From positions 1 to 11,786 of the forward strand of contig CAMLNK010000039.1 of assembly GCA_946481035.1 (NCBI GenBank): 11,786 nucleotides of DNA, written 5' to 3'. The DNA comes from an uncultured Dyadobacter sp. (GTDB lineage Bacteria > Bacteroidota > Bacteroidia > Cytophagales > Spirosomataceae). The position numbers and the translations under genes were made by a program. Shown piece by piece: positions 1 through 7,720 of the stretch; the stretch's first letter is position 1, and each line of letters begins with the position of its first letter. The notes below the pieces were generated by a model, which worked only from the letters and a program-made list of their open reading frames with translations, had not been told where the DNA came from and did no database searches.

Positions 1-1243
1 CCTGGTCGTTCACGATCGCGACGGCCTCGGGCGTGCGTTTGAGCTCGTTGAGGCACTCGGCGTAGCATAAGAGCACATCGGCATAACGTATGTAATTGAT
101 GTTTTTGCCCGAATACCAGAAACTCATAGTGCCCTGTGTACGAGGGTCTTCGAACTTTTTCACGTGCGGATCGAGCTCGTCGCCGCCGAAGCCTGAAAGC
201 AGCTTGGGCGCCTCGCCCTTGTAGGTGAAATCGTAGCGGATAGATGCCGCTTTACGGGTATCGCCCGCCTCCCAAACACCGCCATTGGTCGCGTCTTTGT
301 AAGCATAGGCGGTAGGTACCATCAGGTCATAGCCGCCAAAAGCGCAGTTGCCGTCAACGGAAGCCAATGCGCGGGAGCCCATCTGCCATTGCGTCTGGTT
401 GTTGTCGGGGTAGGTATTGTTGAATTGGAATTCGTAAAGCGATTCGCTGGAATTGGGTTTCGACGGATCGAAGAGGTCGGCGAACTTGGGTACCAGGCTG
501 TATTTGCCCGATTTAATCACACCATTGAACATATCCGCCGCCTTCTGATAATCACGTGCATTGGATTCCTGCGGGGCGTAGAGATACACCTTTCCGAGCA
601 AGGCCATGGCCGCATATTTGGTCACGCGGCGTTTGTCGGTTTGCGTTTCAGGTAGGTGATCCACAGCGAATTGCAGGTTTTTGATCAGGTATTCATACAC
701 CTGCGGCAGCGGCTTGCGGCTCGTCCCGAATTCGTTGAGCTTGCCCGCATCGATGATCGGGATTTCGCCCCAGTACTGCGTCAGTTCGAACGTAACAGCC
801 GACCAGATGAACGAAGCCTCGCCGAGGAGAACGTTTCTCCGGCCCTCGTCCTGGGTATTGGTCTGCAATGCGAGAATGGCCTTTGCTGCTGCGGAAACGA
901 TAGGCCAGCGCAGGTCCCATTGCTGGGTCAGTGCATTGTTGCGGGGCGCGAGGAAGCCGTCGTAACGGTCCAGACCGGCCTGATCGGCCTCCGAACGTAC
1001 CTGGAATGCGCCTTGCTGCGATTCGTCGCCGCCAAGCTGGAACATAAACCCGCCGCGGTCCTTGCGTGCATTGCGCCAGTTGGTATAAAGCCCGGTGATA
1101 AGCGGGTCGATGTTTTCGAGTTTGGAAAACACCTGCTCCTGCGTGAGCGCAGTTTGTGGTTGCTGGTCGAGAAAGTCGGTACACGACACCGTGGAGGCCA
1201 GGATCAGTACCGGAAGTATGCCTAATGCAGCTCTTCTTTTCAT
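1..1243 (-). CDS. SusD-like outer-membrane glycan-binding lipoprotein (partial, C-terminus off window)
   Basis: This is the surface lipoprotein partner of the adjacent SusC-like transporter; in the family it captures glycans and lids the transporter. Reading from ATG at 1243 gives 414 codons open to the left edge. Residues 1-20 are a signal peptide with basic KRR followed by a hydrophobic stretch, ending in a lipobox STVSC with the lipidated Cys at 21. It is followed by TDFLDQQP, the usual SusD mature start. Late in the visible part, FWYSGKNINYIRYADVLL then YAECLNE and EAVAIVND is the conserved SusD motif that precedes the C-terminus. Family members are usually around 500 residues, so perhaps 100 are missing at the window edge. 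The start lies 20 bp after the susC stop, so the two are surely co-transcribed. The upstream sequence is A/T-rich with no Shine-Dalgarno, normal for Bacteroidota. Family assignment is firm; the ligand cannot be read from sequence. Confidence 0.95.
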   Translation of the reverse strand, partial: MKRRAALGILPVLILASTVSCTDFLDQQPQTALTQEQVFSKLENIDPLITGLYTNWRNARKDRGGFMFQLGGDESQQGAFQVRSEADQAGLDRYDGFLAPRNNALTQQWDLRWPIVSAAAKAILALQTNTQDEGRRNVLLGEASFIWSAVTFELTQYWGEIPIIDAGKLNEFGTSRKPLPQVYEYLIKNLQFAVDHLPETQTDKRRVTKYAAMALLGKVYLYAPQESNARDYQKAADMFNGVIKSGKYSLVPKFADLFDPSKPNSSESLYEFQFNNTYPDNNQTQWQMGSRALASVDGNCAFGGYDLMVPTAYAYKDATNGGVWEAGDTRKAASIRYDFTYKGEAPKLLSGFGGDELDPHVKKFEDPRTQGTMSFWYSGKNINYIRYADVLLCYAECLNELKRTPEAVAIVNDQ

Positions 1244-1263
1244 TTCAAATATCTTTTTTAATG

Positions 1264-4200
1264 CTAGAAAGTGATGTTCAAACCGGCGGTGAGCATTTTC
1301 GAATTCGGGTAACTGTCGCCGGTTTCGGGATCGTAGCCCCGGTCTTTGGTGAACCTGAGCATATTGGTGCCGGTCAGGTAAAGGCGGGTATTTTCCAGCC
1401 TGAGGATACTCGCCACGCTTCTGGGCAGGGTGTAGGAAATGGTCAATGTCGAAAGGCGCAGGAACGAGGCATTTTGCAGACCTAAATCGGTATCACCGTA
1501 GCTGTAACGCGGTATGCCGTACAATGCGCGGGGCACGTTGGTGTTGGTATTTTCAGGCGTCCAGCGGTTTTTCAGGTCTTCATGCGCGGCGCTCACGCCC
1601 GAGGACGACATCAGCCCCTCATACAACCCGCTCAAACGTTTCAGACCTGCCGAATAGTTGAAAAACATATTCAAGCCAAAACCTTTGTAAGTAACGTCGG
1701 TGCCGATCCCGCCGTAGAATTTCGGGTTCAGTTTGCCTACCACATAACGGTCGTCGTCGTTGATCACGCCATTGCCGTCCTTATCCACCGGCAGAATATC
1801 GCCCGGGTGCACGGTGCGGCCGGCGAAGTCCATATCCTTGATTTTTGCCATGTCGGCCTGCTGTGCGATCTTGTCGAACTTATAACTATATACGCTGTTC
1901 AAAGACTCGCCCAGAAACAGGTTGCCGGTGCGCTGGATCTCCACGCCGGTGTAGCCGCCCTTGTTGTAAATGGCCCTGGTGTCGCCGTACAATGCAGTCA
2001 CTTTGTTCTGGTCGTGCGAAACCGTCAGGTTTACATTCCATTGGAAATCCTGCTTGCGGACCAATGCGCCGCTCACCGCGAACTCAATCCCTTTGTTGTT
2101 CAACGCACCTACATTGGAAACGGTGTTGGTGAAGCCGGTAGTCGTAGATAATGTCTTCACCATCAGCAAATCATCATTATTGATATTGAAATAATCGGCG
2201 GTAATGGTCAGCCGGTTATCAAACAGCCCTAAATCCACGCCGAGGTTCAGCTGCTTCTGGCGCTCCCAATGCAAATTCGGATTGCCCAGGCGGCCGTCGG
2301 ACACGTAGGTAACCGAGTTGTTGGTATAATTCGGACGGTAAAGGCTCGCAAATGCGTAGTTCGGGATGTTCTGATTACCCGCAATGCCGTAACCCACGCG
2401 CCATTTCAGGCGGCTTACGGGGTGCAGGCTGCTCATGAAACTCTCCTTCGACATGTCGTAAGCCAATGCAATGGACGGAAATGCGCCCCATTTGTTGTTG
2501 GCCCCGAAGCGCGACGAACCGTCATAGCGCAGGGTAGCGGTCACGAAGTACTTGTCGTTATAGCTGTAATCCGCGCGGCCAAGGAAGGATAGCAGGGTAG
2601 TGGTGATAAAATCCGAAGAAAGGCTGGCTTTGTCCTTTGAATAGGCCCCGCCGAGGAATTTGTACCCGAAATCGTCATTGGGAAAACCGAATGCGTCCAC
2701 CTGGTTGTAGTTATACTGGTTCTTCTGCAACGACGTACCCGCAAGCAGCGAGAGGTAATGCGCCCCGAAGGCCTTGTTGTAGGAAATGGTGTTGTCCCAC
2801 TGCAAATTATTGTAAACATCCTTGCGTTGCGACGCTTTCCCGTGGTTGCTGTTGCGGCGGTCCTGGCCGGTGGTCATGGGCGTGTACCAGAAGGTTTGCT
2901 GGTTGGTAATGTCAAAAGAAACCGTCGAGCGGATATTCAGGTCTTTAATAGGGGAAATGTTGATATAATTCGCTGACATCAAACGGTTTGATGAATTATC
3001 CCCCGTGATCGAAAGGCTGCGGAGCGGGTTGTACGCATCCTGGTTTTCAATATCACCATACTTTAAGTAATACCCTGTGGTATCCACCGGCAGCAATGGG
3101 TTAGCCACCGCCGCAACGGAGAATACGCTGCCATCGACATAGTCATCCTTGCTATTGGTGAATGATGTGTTGGTACCCACTTTCAGCCACGGCTTGATGG
3201 CCTGTTCAAGGTTCGCGCGGCCGCCGAGGCGTTTGTAACCCGAGCTTTTTACAATGCCTTTCTGGTCGGTGAAGTTGAAACTGAGAAAGTAGCTGCCCTT
3301 GTCGGTACCGCCGGAAAAGTTGAGGGTGTGGTTTTGCTGAAAGCCTTTGCGCGTTACGGCGTCCAGCCAGTCGTAGGACTTGCCCTGGCGGTAGGCGTCG
3401 AGCTCGTACTGGGCAAATGCGAGCGACTTAGGCCCCATCAGCGAGTCGGTAATGTATTGCTGGCGGTTGCCCTGCGGGTTTTTCTCGATAAATGCATTCG
3501 CGTACGCATCCACACGCAGGTCGAAAAGGTCTTTGCCTTTCATTAAATCCACTTTCTTGCTGAAACTCTGCACGCCGAACCACGCATTGTAGCTTACCTT
3601 ACCACCACCGTTCCGGCCTTTTTTGGTTGTCACCACCACTACGCCATTCGCACCGCGCGAGCCGTAAATGGCTGTCGAAGCCGCATCTTTGAGCACGTCG
3701 ATGGAAGCGATATCGTCCGGGTTAAGGGTATTGAAGCCGCCGTCGATAATCACGCCGTCGACGACGAAAATCGGGTTGGTGCCGAACTGGATCGAGTTGT
3801 TTCCGCGAATTTTAATGCTTGCATCCGAGCCTGGTTGCGAGTTGGAAACCACGTATGCGCCGGCCACCTTGCCTTGCAGCGCCTGGTTGATATTATTCGT
3901 GGGCGTTTGCGAAATTTTGGCTGCATTAATGGACGCTACTGAGCCGGTAAGGCTCTCGCGGCGCACCACCGCACCTACCACCACGATCTCTTCAAGGCCT
4001 TTTGCCTCTTCTTCCAGACTCACTTCGAGGAATGTCTGGTTGCCGACCGGGATTTCGACATCCCGGTAGCCGAACGAATGGACGATTACCACCGCATTCG
4101 GGCCGGGTACGGCGAGCGTAAACTCCCCGGCATCGTTGGTGATTGTGGCTTGGGTCAGGTTGGATTTTAATGCTACCGAAGCTCCGAATACGGGGGCCTT

Positions 4201-4302
4201 GGTGGCTTTGTCGGTCACACGCCCTTTGACCGTCACACCCTGCGCGAAGGCAGTGGCCGTGAGCAGGCAAAGCAGCAGCGCCTGTAAAAATGATTTTTTC
4301 AT
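1264..4302 (-). CDS. SusC-like TonB-dependent outer-membrane glycan transporter
   Basis: This is a TonB-dependent beta-barrel that imports oligosaccharides across the outer membrane together with the SusD-like protein encoded 20 bp downstream. It has 1012 residues, a normal SusC length. Residues 1-20 are a signal peptide ending TAFA before Q21. Residues about 23-97 form a carboxypeptidase-D regulatory-like domain (VKGRVTDKATKAPVFGASV, then GYRDVEI). A TonB-box-like segment EEIVVVGAVV lies at about 104-113. The plug spans about 120-230 with ALQGKVAGAYV, IKIRGNNSI, PIFVVDGV and DAASTAIYGSRGANGV, all hallmark SusC motifs. The rest is the barrel, ending in GLNITF with the C-terminal Phe typical of barrel-assembly signals. 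There is no N-terminal STN (sigma/anti-sigma signalling) domain, so it is probably a pure transporter. A 275-bp upstream gap with its own predicted operator and leader hairpin suggests regulation partly separate from GH97. Confidence 0.97.
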   Translation of the reverse strand: MKKSFLQALLLCLLTATAFAQGVTVKGRVTDKATKAPVFGASVALKSNLTQATITNDAGEFTLAVPGPNAVVIVHSFGYRDVEIPVGNQTFLEVSLEEEAKGLEEIVVVGAVVRRESLTGSVASINAAKISQTPTNNINQALQGKVAGAYVVSNSQPGSDASIKIRGNNSIQFGTNPIFVVDGVIIDGGFNTLNPDDIASIDVLKDAASTAIYGSRGANGVVVVTTKKGRNGGGKVSYNAWFGVQSFSKKVDLMKGKDLFDLRVDAYANAFIEKNPQGNRQQYITDSLMGPKSLAFAQYELDAYRQGKSYDWLDAVTRKGFQQNHTLNFSGGTDKGSYFLSFNFTDQKGIVKSSGYKRLGGRANLEQAIKPWLKVGTNTSFTNSKDDYVDGSVFSVAAVANPLLPVDTTGYYLKYGDIENQDAYNPLRSLSITGDNSSNRLMSANYINISPIKDLNIRSTVSFDITNQQTFWYTPMTTGQDRRNSNHGKASQRKDVYNNLQWDNTISYNKAFGAHYLSLLAGTSLQKNQYNYNQVDAFGFPNDDFGYKFLGGAYSKDKASLSSDFITTTLLSFLGRADYSYNDKYFVTATLRYDGSSRFGANNKWGAFPSIALAYDMSKESFMSSLHPVSRLKWRVGYGIAGNQNIPNYAFASLYRPNYTNNSVTYVSDGRLGNPNLHWERQKQLNLGVDLGLFDNRLTITADYFNINNDDLLMVKTLSTTTGFTNTVSNVGALNNKGIEFAVSGALVRKQDFQWNVNLTVSHDQNKVTALYGDTRAIYNKGGYTGVEIQRTGNLFLGESLNSVYSYKFDKIAQQADMAKIKDMDFAGRTVHPGDILPVDKDGNGVINDDDRYVVGKLNPKFYGGIGTDVTYKGFGLNMFFNYSAGLKRLSGLYEGLMSSSGVSAAHEDLKNRWTPENTNTNVPRALYGIPRYSYGDTDLGLQNASFLRLSTLTISYTLPRSVASILRLENTRLYLTGTNMLRFTKDRGYDPETGDSYPNSKMLTAGLNITF

Positions 4303-4362
4303 TGGGATACTAATGCATTAAAGTTTTGATAGGAAAGCAGAAAATTGAGTGTAATGCGAAAA

Positions 4363-4387
4363 GCCGTGCAGGCTTAAACTGCACGGC
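4363..4387 (-). promoter_or_regulatory. Stem-loop in the susC leader (attenuator or weak terminator candidate)
   Basis: GCCGTGCAG at 4363-4371 and CTGCACGGC at 4379-4387 are a perfect 9-bp inverted repeat with a 7-nt loop. On the minus strand the stem is followed by TTTTCGC, a short T-run, so it could act as a weak intrinsic terminator behind GH97 or as an attenuator about 60 nt before the susC start codon. On the plus strand no T-run follows. The structure is seen directly; its role is inferred. Confidence 0.5.
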
Positions 4388-4480
4388 CGAAAGTGAGATC
4401 AGGTAGTGAATTCCGGTTACTTAGGCAAGGGTTCCTCATGTGTAGATTTTTGTTTTATTCCGTTAATTATTGTGATTAAA

Positions 4481-4492
4481 CCTTGTGCAAGG
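4481..4492. repeat. Short inverted repeat upstream of susC
   Basis: CCTTG and CAAGG are separated by 2 bp. The element falls where the -7 region or start point of a susC promoter would lie if the galM geometry holds. It could be an operator half-turn or simply chance; a 5-bp arm is weak evidence. Confidence 0.25.
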
Positions 4493-4513
4493 TCGGAATA
4501 AAATGAGGCCCCT

Positions 4514-4547
4514 TAAATGGTCAATTTTATGAACAAGATGGATTATT
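4514..4547 (-). promoter_or_regulatory. Bipartite 21-bp direct repeat (putative operator) upstream of susC
   Basis: On the minus strand two half-sites point toward susC. The distal AATAATCCATCTT (4547-4535) is identical over 13 bases to the distal half-site upstream of the alpha-galactosidase gene. The proximal ATTGACCATTTA (4525-4514) matches the galM proximal half-site at 11 of 12 positions. The CCAT cores begin at 4541 and 4520, exactly 21 bp apart, as in the two other pairs of this locus. The sequence identity and spacing are seen directly; binding by a shared regulator is inferred. Confidence 0.7.
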
Positions 4548-4577
4548 TTATTGACATTCCGGGAGTAACGGGCAGCC

Positions 4578-6545
4578 TCACGGGCGCACCATCGCCACGG
4601 CCCCGCCGCCCTTCGCAAGCGGTAATTTCAGGCGCGTTTTCCGGGTAACCTGCATGGTTTTGACGGCGTAATGAGAAGCCTCGGTTCCGGCATCGGCGGC
4701 ATCGGTATAAAGCGTCATTTGGTAAGTTCCGGAATCGGGCAGAAAAGAAAAGTCCAGCTCCACGGTGCGGGCGTCCCAGTTGGTCATCGCGCCGACGTAC
4801 CAGGTATCGGCCTTCCTTTTCGCCATCAATGCATACTCCCCGATTTTGCCGTCCAGGACCCTGGTATCCTCAAATGCGGTGGGCACAGCGGAGAGGAACT
4901 GCATAATATCGGGGTATTTGACGTACTCCATCGGCGAATCGCAGAGCATGGCAAGCGGCTGGTTGAAGATCACGAACATCGCCAGCTCATGGCAGCGGGT
5001 ACCTTGCGTGGACGGCAGGCCGGGGTCTACCGGCTTGAAAGTTTCCTTCGTTGCATTGCGCATGGAGCCGGGCGTGTAGTCGAGCGGGCCCGCGAGCATG
5101 CGGATGAACGAGGTGAGCAAATGCTGGTCGGGGTTGGCGGTAAGGTCCCACTTGGAGCATTCCGCCCCGCGCACGGCTTCGTAATTTACGATGTTGGGGT
5201 ATTTTCTTTCGAGGCCGGTCGGTTTGGAGCAGCCATGGAAGTCGATCATCAGATGGCGGTCGGCGGCGGCTTTGGCTATTTTTTCAAACCATTGAATGGC
5301 CAGCTGATCGTCGCGGTCGAAGAAATCGACTTTAATGCCTGCTGCACCGGTAGCACGTATAAAATCCAGGTTGCCTTCAAGGTCGTTCAGCAAAGTGGTC
5401 GCGACGCACCATAGGAACAAATCCACGTTTTTTGCTTTCGCATAGCGCACCAGTTCAAATACGTCGGTTTCCGGCTTCACCTGTTTCAGGTCGTACACAC
5501 TCGACCAGCCGGCGTCGATCATCAGGTATTCCAGCTTGTTGTCGGCGGCGAAATCGATGTATTCTTTATACAATGCCGTGCTTCTGTTTTTCATGCCCGA
5601 CGGTGTCTCCGAGCCGGGCAGCATGGCGTCGTGCCACCATTCCCAGGCCGCTTTGCCGGGTTTGATCCACGACATATCCTGAATAGCAGTGGGTGTAGCA
5701 AGTTTGTAAATCAATTGGTTAGCTAATAAATCCTTCTCCTGCGCAGTCGCGATCACCACGCGCCACGGGTACGCGCGCCTGCCCGACGTTTCGGCCAGGT
5801 AATCCTCCCTGTCCTTCACCACGGACACGAAATTCCCCCAGCTTCCGAGCTCGGTTTTGGCCGGGTAAGGAGCCCAGTTACCGCGGATCGTTCCGCCGCT
5901 TTTTTGCAGGTACATACCCGGATAGTCGAGCAGGTCCGACTCCGCTATTACCACTTTCACGCCGCCCGGCTGACCGAACAATGCAGGTGAGATAGCTTTC
6001 TTGCCCTCGGCAATCGCGGATACATTTTTGTACTTCACATAAGGCACTTCCCACGAAGTATACACATCGGACTCCGGGAGAACCACTTCCGGATCGCCCG
6101 CCAGCCGGAAGGAAGCCCGTTCGGAAATCACTTTCACCGGCCCGTCGAAATCGGTAGAAAAACGATAGGCGATACCCTCATCGTAGGCGCGGAAAGTAAT
6201 GCTGTATGGCTGCTCAAAATTGATTTTCAGCTCATTGTAGTCGTCTTGAAGCTTTGTGAACTGGCCGTATGGCGGGGTGATCGTGCTGTGTACGCTATTC
6301 TTGTGCGTTTGCTTCACTGCCGCATTCCGGCCTGCCTGCACGGTGCCGAAATCCATGGAAATAGCCGAAGGCATTAGCACTGGCTGGCCATTCAAGGACA
6401 CGGCGTAAGTAACGCTATCCTGCACGGTAATGTCGATTTTGAGCTTTTTGAGGGGTGATTGCAGGGTGAATTTTTGCAAAGCGGTCTGGGACCAGGCCTG
6501 TGCCGCGATGAGCAGCAGGGCGGGGAGCATGATTCTGGTTCGCAT
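4578..6545 (-). CDS. GH97 family glycosidase, retaining alpha-galactosidase type
   Basis: This glycoside hydrolase family 97 enzyme probably removes terminal alpha-galactose from imported oligosaccharides in the periplasm. It has 655 residues. Residues 1-19 form a cleavable signal peptide (ending AQAWS before Q20) without a lipobox Cys. An N-terminal beta-sandwich follows to about 285, then a TIM barrel (WEWWHDAMLPG at 301-311, LEYLMIDAGWS at 339-348, VDLFLWC at 374-380), and a C-terminal beta domain from about 565. In the characterised Bacteroides enzymes, retaining GH97 alpha-galactosidases carry an Asp nucleophile that the inverting SusB alpha-glucosidase lacks. Here GIKVDFFDRD places an Asp at 407 in that position, and NYEAVRG gives the likely acid/base Glu456. 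Glu520 (RCHELAMF) is a likely Ca2+ ligand. It starts 18 bp after the galM stop, so it is in an operon with galM. Substrate is by family analogy only; alpha-glucosidase activity is the less likely alternative. Confidence 0.92.
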   Translation of the reverse strand: MRTRIMLPALLLIAAQAWSQTALQKFTLQSPLKKLKIDITVQDSVTYAVSLNGQPVLMPSAISMDFGTVQAGRNAAVKQTHKNSVHSTITPPYGQFTKLQDDYNELKINFEQPYSITFRAYDEGIAYRFSTDFDGPVKVISERASFRLAGDPEVVLPESDVYTSWEVPYVKYKNVSAIAEGKKAISPALFGQPGGVKVVIAESDLLDYPGMYLQKSGGTIRGNWAPYPAKTELGSWGNFVSVVKDREDYLAETSGRRAYPWRVVIATAQEKDLLANQLIYKLATPTAIQDMSWIKPGKAAWEWWHDAMLPGSETPSGMKNRSTALYKEYIDFAADNKLEYLMIDAGWSSVYDLKQVKPETDVFELVRYAKAKNVDLFLWCVATTLLNDLEGNLDFIRATGAAGIKVDFFDRDDQLAIQWFEKIAKAAADRHLMIDFHGCSKPTGLERKYPNIVNYEAVRGAECSKWDLTANPDQHLLTSFIRMLAGPLDYTPGSMRNATKETFKPVDPGLPSTQGTRCHELAMFVIFNQPLAMLCDSPMEYVKYPDIMQFLSAVPTAFEDTRVLDGKIGEYALMAKRKADTWYVGAMTNWDARTVELDFSFLPDSGTYQMTLYTDAADAGTEASHYAVKTMQVTRKTRLKLPLAKGGGAVAMVRP

Positions 6546-6563
6546 GGGATTGGGGTTCAGGTA

Positions 6564-7598
6564 TCAGGTAAAATGGTATTGAATGGTATGATCGTATACC
6601 TCGTCCGGCCGCAATGCGGTACTGGGGAACGCCGGTTGGTTAGGGCTGTCGGGGAAGTACTGGCATTCGAGACAGAGGCCTTCGAAGGGGTGGTGCTTTT
6701 CGCCGGCGAGGTAGTCGCCCGTGTAGAGGAGCAGGCCCGGGTAGGTGGTGCGTACAATGAGGGTGCGGCCGGTTTCAGGGTCGGTCAGCTTGCAGGCCCT
6801 GGTCAGTTCGGAGCCCGGTTGTGATGAAGCTGTTTGTTTAAATTCATTGGGTTGTTTTTCAATAATATAGCAAGTGTTTAAGCCTTCGCGCGTACCGTTC
6901 ACTTCCCTTATTTTCTCACTTACAGGATGCCCGTTAAAAGCCAGCGGCTCCGCAGGGCTGATTACGCCGGTCGGGATGTGGTCGGCGCGCGTTTCCAGGA
7001 TATTTTTGGCAAAAATGTGCAGCTCGTGGCAGTCGATAAGGCTTCTCTCGCCGCTCAGATTGAAATAGGCGTGGTTGGTAAAGTTGGCGATGGTAGGCTG
7101 GTCGGCGGTGGCCCGGTAGTGGATGGTCAGCAGGTTATCCTCTGTCCATTCATAACGTACGGCGAGTTGCAGCGTGCCGGGAAAGCCGCCTTCGCCGTCG
7201 GGGCTCGTGTAATGGAAGGTAATACTGTTCTCACGGATCTCGTAAGCGAATGTCTGGCAATGGAAACCCGCGGGGCCGCCGTGGTTGCTGTTGGGGCCGT
7301 CATTGGCTTCGAGCGGATAATGCTTTCCGTCGAGTTCGAATGTCGCATGGGCAATGCGGTTGGCGAAACGGCCGATGGTCGCGCCCATATAATTGGGATC
7401 GGTGAGATAACCTTGCAGGCAATCGTAACCCAAAACCACATTGGCGAGCTTGCCGTGGCGGTCGGGTACGTGGGCGGACACGAGGGTAGCCCCGTAATTC
7501 GAAACTTCAACAAAAGCGCCGCCGGCATTGGTGAGCCGGAACAGGCGCACCGGTCCGTTCGCAGTCTCGCCCCAGGGCGTACAGGTAATCAGGTTCAT
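6564..7598 (-). CDS. galM: Aldose 1-epimerase (galactose mutarotase, GalM-like)
   Basis: This enzyme interconverts the alpha and beta anomers of galactose (or glucose), preparing it for galactokinase. From ATG at 7598 it has 344 residues, close to the usual GalM length. Motifs in order are VSNYGATL, VPDRHGKLANVVLGYD, GRFANRIA, NHGG (His106), SPDGEGGFPG, NFTNHAYFNL (His176), PTG and LECQYFPDSPNQ (Glu311). The two His and the Glu fit the catalytic trio of the E. coli enzyme at nearly the same numbers. In-frame ATG at 7631 and TTG at 7637 would add 11-13 residues, but these codons fall at or beside the predicted transcription start and the added residues are neither family-like nor a signal peptide, so I prefer 7598. 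No signal peptide means it is cytoplasmic. An Asn (241) stands where family members commonly have Asp in a GxDxxY-like substrate loop. It is first in the operon with GH97. Confidence 0.93.
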   Translation of the reverse strand: MNLITCTPWGETANGPVRLFRLTNAGGAFVEVSNYGATLVSAHVPDRHGKLANVVLGYDCLQGYLTDPNYMGATIGRFANRIAHATFELDGKHYPLEANDGPNSNHGGPAGFHCQTFAYEIRENSITFHYTSPDGEGGFPGTLQLAVRYEWTEDNLLTIHYRATADQPTIANFTNHAYFNLSGERSLIDCHELHIFAKNILETRADHIPTGVISPAEPLAFNGHPVSEKIREVNGTREGLNTCYIIEKQPNEFKQTASSQPGSELTRACKLTDPETGRTLIVRTTYPGLLLYTGDYLAGEKHHPFEGLCLECQYFPDSPNQPAFPSTALRPDEVYDHTIQYHFT

Positions 7599-7641
7599 GT
7601 ATCGGGCAGAAAAGACAATGGAACAAGCCATTTTCAAAGGC

Positions 7642-7672
7642 CAAAACTACCGGAAAGGACGGCGGCGGTAAA
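7642..7672 (-). promoter_or_regulatory. Predicted Bacteroidota-type promoter for galM-GH97
   Basis: On the minus strand TTTA (7672-7669) stands at -33 and TAGTTTTG (7649-7642), a perfect match to the TAnnTTTG -7 consensus, follows after 19 bp. The start point should fall near 7637, giving a leader of roughly 40 nt to the ATG at 7598. The -33 tetramer overlaps the proximal TCCAT half-site, the position expected for an activator touching the polymerase. Confidence 0.65.
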
Positions 7673-7702
7673 TGGACAATAGGTGCAAATTAATGGACTA
7701 AA
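7669..7702 (-). promoter_or_regulatory. Bipartite 21-bp direct repeat (putative operator) upstream of galM
   Basis: On the minus strand the distal half-site reads TTTAGTCCATTAA (7702-7690) and the proximal CTATTGTCCATTTA (7682-7669). The CCAT cores start at 7696 and 7675, 21 bp apart. The proximal half-site matches the alpha-galactosidase proximal site (CTATTATCCATTT) at 12 of 13 positions, in opposite orientation. It lies directly upstream of, and overlaps, the -33 element. Confidence 0.7.
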
Positions 7703-7720
7703 TCGCGGGCTTTCTTGTTG

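Larger units (their letters stand above)
4303..4577 (-). promoter_or_regulatory. GH97-susC intergenic region, probable internal promoter and long susC leader
   Basis: No gene is visible in these 275 bp, which separate two co-oriented genes. Compared with the 18- and 20-bp gaps elsewhere in the same gene string it is long and AT-rich. It contains, in transcription order on the minus strand, a 21-bp-spaced TCCAT/ACCAT direct repeat (4547-4514), a short inverted repeat CCTTG-TG-CAAGG (4481-4492), and a perfect 9-bp hairpin (4363-4387). If the promoter geometry seen upstream of galM applies, transcription would start near 4482 and the susC leader would be about 180 nt. The -7 position (4494-4487) matches TAnnTTTG poorly, so promoter placement is tentative. 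Confidence 0.5.

Noticed and set aside
656..1225. A 189-codon plus-strand frame across the susD-like gene
   Set aside because: The opposite strand carries an uninterrupted SusD-family protein with signal peptide and lipobox. The plus-strand reading is meaningless.
4498..4530. AT-rich inverted repeat (ATAAAATGA with TCAATTTTAT) as a terminator for GH97
   Set aside because: The stem is mostly A-U with a bulge, and it coincides with the proximal half-site of the operator pair. The operator explanation accounts for the sequence better.
4671..5414. A 247-codon plus-strand frame across the GH97 gene
   Set aside because: It is antisense to a gene with clear GH97 motifs and has no domain, start signal or context of its own.
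7629..7637. Upstream galM starts at TTG 7637 or ATG 7631
   Set aside because: Both would place the start codon at the predicted transcription start. The extra residues have no family match and do not form a signal peptide, while the 7598 start gives catalytic residue numbers close to E. coli GalM.
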